Shown one piece after another: positions 35,101 to 37,124 of a DNA stretch of 37,124 nucleotides (positions are counted from its first letter, which is position 1; each line of letters opens with the position of its first letter). Source of the stretch: Clostridiales bacterium. Its GTDB lineage: Bacteria; Bacillota; Clostridia; Christensenellales; Pumilibacteraceae. The notes under the pieces are model-generated. The model was not told the DNA's origin. It worked only from the letters and a program-made list of their open reading frames with translations, and searched no databases. The position numbers and the translations under genes were made by a program. The stretch is from contig JAFLVI010000009.1 of assembly GCA_022508405.1 (NCBI GenBank), forward strand, positions 1 to 37,124, read 5' to 3'.

Positions 35101-37013
35101 CCGCCCACCGCAACCGAAACATGCGGCTCTGCCAGCTTGGTAGCAAGCACGTTGGTCGAACCGAAGTACGGACGGGTGTTGGAAATCCGGAACACCAAAT
35201 ATATTGTCAGCGTACCGCCGATTGCGGCTTTAGAATTCTTTTCGCTTGTTTGTGCAACAATTTGCATTACCACAAACGGCGCGTTTGTGGGACGCACGCC
35301 TGTTGTTTTTAGCGTAAACGACGGAGATAGACCGGTTGCATACGACGTATTGGAATTGAGCACAATCGAGTAGTACGACGAAAGATTGGTGTAGCCCGAA
35401 CTTGCCGTTATGGATTTAAACGCTACGTTGTCGTAAGCTGTATCGGCGTCCGTAAACAGCTCGGTTGCGCTTATCGTATAAGTGGTAGAAGTATCCGTGG
35501 GCGACAGCGGCTTGGGAATAAATATCGTTTTATAGCTGGCGCCGGTGCCTAAAGGATTGTAAATCTTGCCGTCGGTATAGCTTGCTTGATAGTTAAATGC
35601 TGTATTATATGTTTTGTCTGTAGCGTCACCGAACTTATACTTGCCGTTTACATTGTATGACGCTTTTACTGTAATAGGCTGGTCGGTTACATTCATCTTA
35701 AACGACACAACAGCCACACCGCGCGTTGTTGTGCTGCCAAAGCCGTCGCGCACCCTTGTGTACAGTACGAACTGGTTGGCATTTTGACCTTCCACACCCG
35801 CTCGCGGAAGCTTGGTTATTGTTTTTATGGTAAGCGTGGTAGTAGTCCACGAGTACGTCATGTACGAGCTGGCGTTTAACGTGCACGCGGAGTTGAGGAA
35901 CAATCCGTTGTTTGCCGAGGGAAGCGTATCGTAGTTGCTGGAAGTGCCGTTGGTAAAGTAAACGTTGGTTATTTTGCCGCCCGAATAGTTGGCGTAGTCG
36001 TTGTCCTTTGCAAGCGCAGACGCAGCAATGGCATAATTGACCGCAGTACCGCGAACCTTACCCGAGCTTAACGTGGGGGTTATGGCTACGGGAGCTTGGT
36101 TGATGCTGACAGCCGTCAATACCACCTTTCCGTTGCCGGAAGCGCCGGAGTAGCCCAAGCTGTTGGTGACCTGTGTATATCCGCTTGCCACGAAGTTGGA
36201 ACCGCTGTAGCTGCTGTACGGGTCATCGCCGTGGTTGCATTTGCCGCCGTTATAACCGCCGCCGCCGCCGCTTTCGTCGTTACAGTAATTGCCGTTGTGT
36301 TTGGTGGTGCAGCCGCTGCCGCCGAAATACACGCCGTTGGAAGTGTGCGTCTGCGTAGTTCCGGTAGCTTCACCGCCGCCGCCGCCTGCCGCAACAAGCT
36401 TGCGCGTGTTGTAGCTGGACGCAGTGGTGGCAGCGCCGCCCGTAGTCCTGATATCGGTAGCGCCACCGCCGCCGCCGCAACGCGAACCTATGCCGTTGCC
36501 GCCGCCGTTGTAGCCGCCCGTTCTTGTGGTATGGTTTTGGTCACGGGTACCGGTACCGCCTGCGCCCGTACCGCCTACGTATATATATATAGTTGTAGCC
36601 GCAGAGTACGTGACCTCAGCCTTAACGTAACCGCCGTAACCGCCGTTGGCAGTGCCCGAGTTGGCGGAATACGATCCGCTGTTTCCGCCACGCGCGCCCC
36701 AAAGCTCCCACCGCCACTTTCCTTGCGGAATAGTGACCGAATAAGAGCCGCCGTTGTACGAGTACGTTATAGTATTACCGTTGGTGAACGTACCGTTATT
36801 TATATACGTTTGTATATTGGTTCCGGTGGTGTTGGTGTAGTTTTGGGAAGTGATCGGCTTCGCCGTATCGGTGTTGCTCACCTTCACCCTACCGGATGTG
36901 TCAATAGTCAACGCACAAGTGACGGCCACCGCCAGTGCGGTTATGACCGTCGCAAGCAGCAGCAATACGCGCCACCTTGTTTTGACTCTGTTTCCACTCG
37001 TGTGATTGTTCAT
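26118..37013 (-). CDS. Giant (3631 aa) membrane-anchored surface protein: N-terminal signal/TM, ALK/LTK-type glycine-rich domain, ~16-17 cadherin/Ig-like modules, embedded zinc ribbon, C-terminal TM, Pro/Gln-rich tail
   Basis: Single ORF; RWRVLLLLATVITALAVAVTCALT; WELWGARGGNSGSYSANSGTANGGYGGYVKAEV..IYIYVGGTG..GGYNGGGNGIGSRCGGGGGATDIR..RKLVAAGGGGG; repeating 'F.V.D..g......v.V.N..P' modules; ACPYCGKTNVNQTSARQARCSDCNKTF; WLWFWIIVGGALLLIILLIVIIVVVHKKRK; QGQGVPPTPPPMNNDGFDPNNF. SD AGAGG precedes ATG. Confidence 0.93.
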   Translation of the reverse strand: MNNHTSGNRVKTRWRVLLLLATVITALAVAVTCALTIDTSGRVKVSNTDTAKPITSQNYTNTTGTNIQTYINNGTFTNGNTITYSYNGGSYSVTIPQGKWRWELWGARGGNSGSYSANSGTANGGYGGYVKAEVTYSAATTIYIYVGGTGAGGTGTRDQNHTTRTGGYNGGGNGIGSRCGGGGGATDIRTTGGAATTASSYNTRKLVAAGGGGGEATGTTQTHTSNGVYFGGSGCTTKHNGNYCNDESGGGGGYNGGKCNHGDDPYSSYSGSNFVASGYTQVTNSLGYSGASGNGKVVLTAVSINQAPVAITPTLSSGKVRGTAVNYAIAASALAKDNDYANYSGGKITNVYFTNGTSSNYDTLPSANNGLFLNSACTLNASSYMTYSWTTTTLTIKTITKLPRAGVEGQNANQFVLYTRVRDGFGSTTTRGVAVVSFKMNVTDQPITVKASYNVNGKYKFGDATDKTYNTAFNYQASYTDGKIYNPLGTGASYKTIFIPKPLSPTDTSTTYTISATELFTDADTAYDNVAFKSITASSGYTNLSSYYSIVLNSNTSYATGLSPSFTLKTTGVRPTNAPFVVMQIVAQTSEKNSKAAIGGTLTIYLVFRISNTRPYFGSTNVLATKLAEPHVSVAVGGTAQINLKNFIYDIDDGSNLKATFAQGASDLKVPTYEYIQVDMLNNLVPLATNVNSNYATYTASNNLASNSKTTGEGTIPTYFKAASVAANGSSGASTANVTYRYVNTQTIEFTGKSASQNQYRTTGGANYASRKGHFYVLVRVIDPTDTADNGIWFPISIEVTSQTPTPPATYANVTLSFSGYNAGTADSPATLGTGVAKYLTPIGYLDSAGALKGIGTANSGSTAAIPFVLDKDAFLMGGALNDFTVINGSSTTAIVDNTATTTGSFFKVEFETLSAPKSYFAMIPDASLSSYGITISGTQCTFNGIKITPLRSTNGEYLQFSVNVKDTHNKTASIGICVKVENRAVSPRLDPSQGAYGINELKQRRTTLTTPYGEYAANPGLGNEKVVNYTLEALDELQITPYDYAYDFDIDPDGSLINKSVYNSNPFDAGFAGVADKILTQYNVSHGTTPFTSAKAKSNFRAQQLSFVNAVSVASSYDSQYSNYISVSASNQSTIKSGSSTIVKDIPSIKIKGIARTSSAIVQLQFGITDGVDVVNFKFTITVLNSAPMLNTLENHRKGDGGDDFRLDDYYVMTAYPDASSMVKPNVWQFTATQIAYDKDGDTPTFDTDSIKIVAKEGNNYYEHLYFENGAYHGYVPDPDGSNAKAASITLSDYISAMIAKGAGGADVLRIQGLSSTELINLPIYVEFIVRDGYRAQPQSSTLHLLVGVENTSPYFVGDSLLRTDSPEQYTWLISYEVNSELSQRRYLFNSRELLESSLATGEGTPITIAENNKVYLFDDYDSQQHVMLNPRVFPKTGGVEEREKLVAKYDNRENVGGETVYKEVTQANVSGSDYDNAAVIYTPMYDRVTGDDGYITVRIRFFYKKVTEGVTSFVEYRDNDNIEDCEYWAIELEDTHTGSTPHAIQIMLSVKDSHHGKRLYTTPEKTASNTSANVSERQVFNLYYNYRRPGILAMHTYYRTDGNAESKIVVSDDPVKYLVDHSNISTAELEESYRSAYSSADDAGKQNILGYAKFIDSFKYRYFERTYTTMENGSNQTYLTYKHYPQVDQDSMFTYSPIQVNPSAPNPEAVPMSYIALPKGVGDKTEGMTHVTFANVGINSSGGNELVDSDYQSWDPKSEKVFKNITISDGINTYPALNNPYIDISYFAGEKSDFTQSYINNQRFTLHGPGQPEVFKTTDYREDRYGFKIKKLEGGKRATGLLKMTIALKTIDSSGESEVEMVEVEINLLDAMPLVKAFHFENGTGYYETSLNSRIIKSQISMTMGETDVPSGNNPRYSKITFTPMVNKGYEPTNGDFGKIFYKDEDEGDTVKFYVSSAFQGGLTEADMAKLNENTAIKNEYYAVDPSKAGKSDYDPNPNYKMFFDVSPSTGSSDALQFIPKAKTTPNLNGASISLETYCQNYNLKIDEHNQVYYPFRVLFFDEYKGSSFTEGWCFIVVINVYIDNSELAVNTKVVKDKYSADHSSSEAARYNNTPKYIVNLSQSSEFYVDVSSLLSDDDIVLEGNRFTVESDLSASGSAWSKLSEQERYLRDYLKMPAATDYVDLTKADYGISTDPPFTVSVGGSGAYSSLPPTTLVFKTAHAFKDIRDLCFTFYDSNATAEDIRNGIGAKIVFSVVYNNDTPSANANTFGGASNSVDISMKTGDKIYLYASDYTLFENDKDSGYSSYADVKAKYSSLSMPTTSAADMAASFKYFSSRYGNSEYTGDSIILGTDDAATTLRIIGVESKNGIYLTIDYNNSTNRDYMVPREFNSQNGYLRVTITADGVVQNEPVYFTLEDAHGKKTEVTLRVNVISSAPVAKTTGLPSGVTYVADDGDDEVATYAIELNYGGSKSISLRQLMNDIDSMDNEELDVYSDMGGNQFTVSYDGGNAVVSALVTKSGGYNQITINAIDFINKRGNNEYATVSFRVTDKHNTVSSVVSIRVKIVPQQVSSVLQANRSLAVTVMSYADFIDTDNAGEPQEVAIVENDGAKLFKDVDVDAPSAMYNVSVYIMLKQNDAGTMVNATNKGDYCLLYTREGVTEGDGEEWFTDDAVAKYVLNYFNVSTSEDGKKLLFTPNSVSVRNNTTAVSSIPLYIEVAKRYNDNTVMEAKGAQMDVTVSNSRLMATESNSLNVGYPTITRKVNDREVEDMRDAGFLEFTGSKGDSLTWNLYDLDDPHLGLFYDYDLINFREEDGGKETITYLDYSYSVPNETVSSANDPVLSVSRNGTGSKQTVTITINRNVCTGQPNPAGEENVPTSVDVYIYAVDQVNNVAGVSKNDTNRVAVTKITVNIQNDRPEISHTGVVTACPYCGKTNVNQTSARQARCSDCNKTFKSLDPDQLGYILSFDSDTGYMMDLTLKNSERIEVYIADIIDDADIDMDAYVMLNTGNENSLMGRDGPVTYIRAGDENAFRAEYNSAANKYKVTTLSYFTFTCLSTTRDAVAVCTVQFRDSFKGSTTSVLTIRLTVGNIAPTVKNNASRDLTVMGIGPNATDEQLEAAYAEFNILDYITDANGDNFDPNASTNSGRRPTYTYIDEITVYTTSADSAVNRPRIYGPNYLGEVYNEETGETDEAPTVDSVCMVNWVGDDMSHQKFRVEPMRGIYGVQRILLKIYDSGYEAGLAAGIQGELLELVLTITIANPLDDVEEVLNELPLVYGVTKTILPIDLLGEENSQGYEIINMQEVGNSNYLRIYKPDGSIATSADGGDGNWHIKAATENVKVQVKVTFSTEGGLTRERILPIHVIANNKPKLKNDNSSYRYTVSMLDDKTNRTIKIRPTDWFVDDDAEDIMTFISPVESSQSVKVEVHRAIAPESEGGQPYLLLKFLRRGESVITVNLTDLSGRSYTYKITVNCTDAPEPNGWENFMSLIEANWLWFWIIVGGALLLIILLIVIIVVVHKKRKMRREIEALLESETELEQEMMRLSMGAAAFPSFGYLPPTPQGGVNPGMMLGGGQTAPQQNSLQLNAGTGTPPPQQPTTNNIPPQGQGVPPTPPPMNNDGFDPNNF

Positions 37014-37052
37014 ATCTTTACCTCTCTGGTATTGACGTAGTTAATGGGAGTT

Positions 37053-37119
37053 GTTAACAATTTGTTCATAATTGTATAGATATACAGTTAAATGTTAACA
37101 TATTGTTCACAATTTGTCA
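37053..37119 (-). promoter_or_regulatory. Promoter/operator region of the giant surface-protein gene
   Basis: Minus strand TTGACA-17-TAACAT, plus two 17-nt direct repeats TGAACAA[T/A]ATGTTAACA / TGAACAAATTGTTAACA about 41 bp apart. Confidence 0.5.
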
Positions 37120-37124
37120 ATACT

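Noticed and set aside
36240-36560. Dense (GCC)n runs
   Set aside because: Codons for polyglycine in the ALK-type glycine-rich domain, not a separate repeat element.

Overview
The window looks like a chromosomal segment of an anaerobic Firmicutes/Clostridia-type bacterium (inference from gene content and promoter/terminator style). Nearly all real genes are on the minus strand. From left to right: a partial HydB/NuoF-like flavoprotein with a NuoE/HydC-like partner; three small lipoproteins, two of which look paralogous; a short XRE regulator; an unknown membrane protein; a ZIP metal transporter; an NfnB/NfnA (GltA-like / DHOD-like) pair; a SPOR-like membrane protein; a DUF6062-like protein; a DUF4241-like+TPR protein coupled to dapL; pyrG; a single 1347-aa ORF that joins CarB directly to DapF; carA; purF; an ANTAR regulator with a degenerate receiver; glnA; a phosphohexomutase; and a 3631-aa surface protein. 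That protein has an ALK/LTK-type glycine-rich N-terminus, about 16-17 cadherin/Ig-like modules, an embedded zinc ribbon, a C-terminal TM and a Pro/Gln-rich tail. The most noteworthy items are: (1) the linker-less CarB-DapF fusion; (2) a glutamine-nitrogen operon (GS, ANTAR, PurF, CarA, CarB-DapF, then PyrG) behind a promoter followed by a terminator-like leader hairpin; (3) the giant protein with an extracellular zinc ribbon; (4) three inverted pairs of heptamer-repeat arrays, one of which encloses a candidate orphan small RNA; (5) several promoters with palindromes in the -35/-10 spacer, a duplicated promoter, and a 5'-terminal hairpin overlapping a Shine-Dalgarno. No tRNA, rRNA, CRISPR array, transposase or prophage module was seen. 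All family names come from reading motifs, not from database searches.
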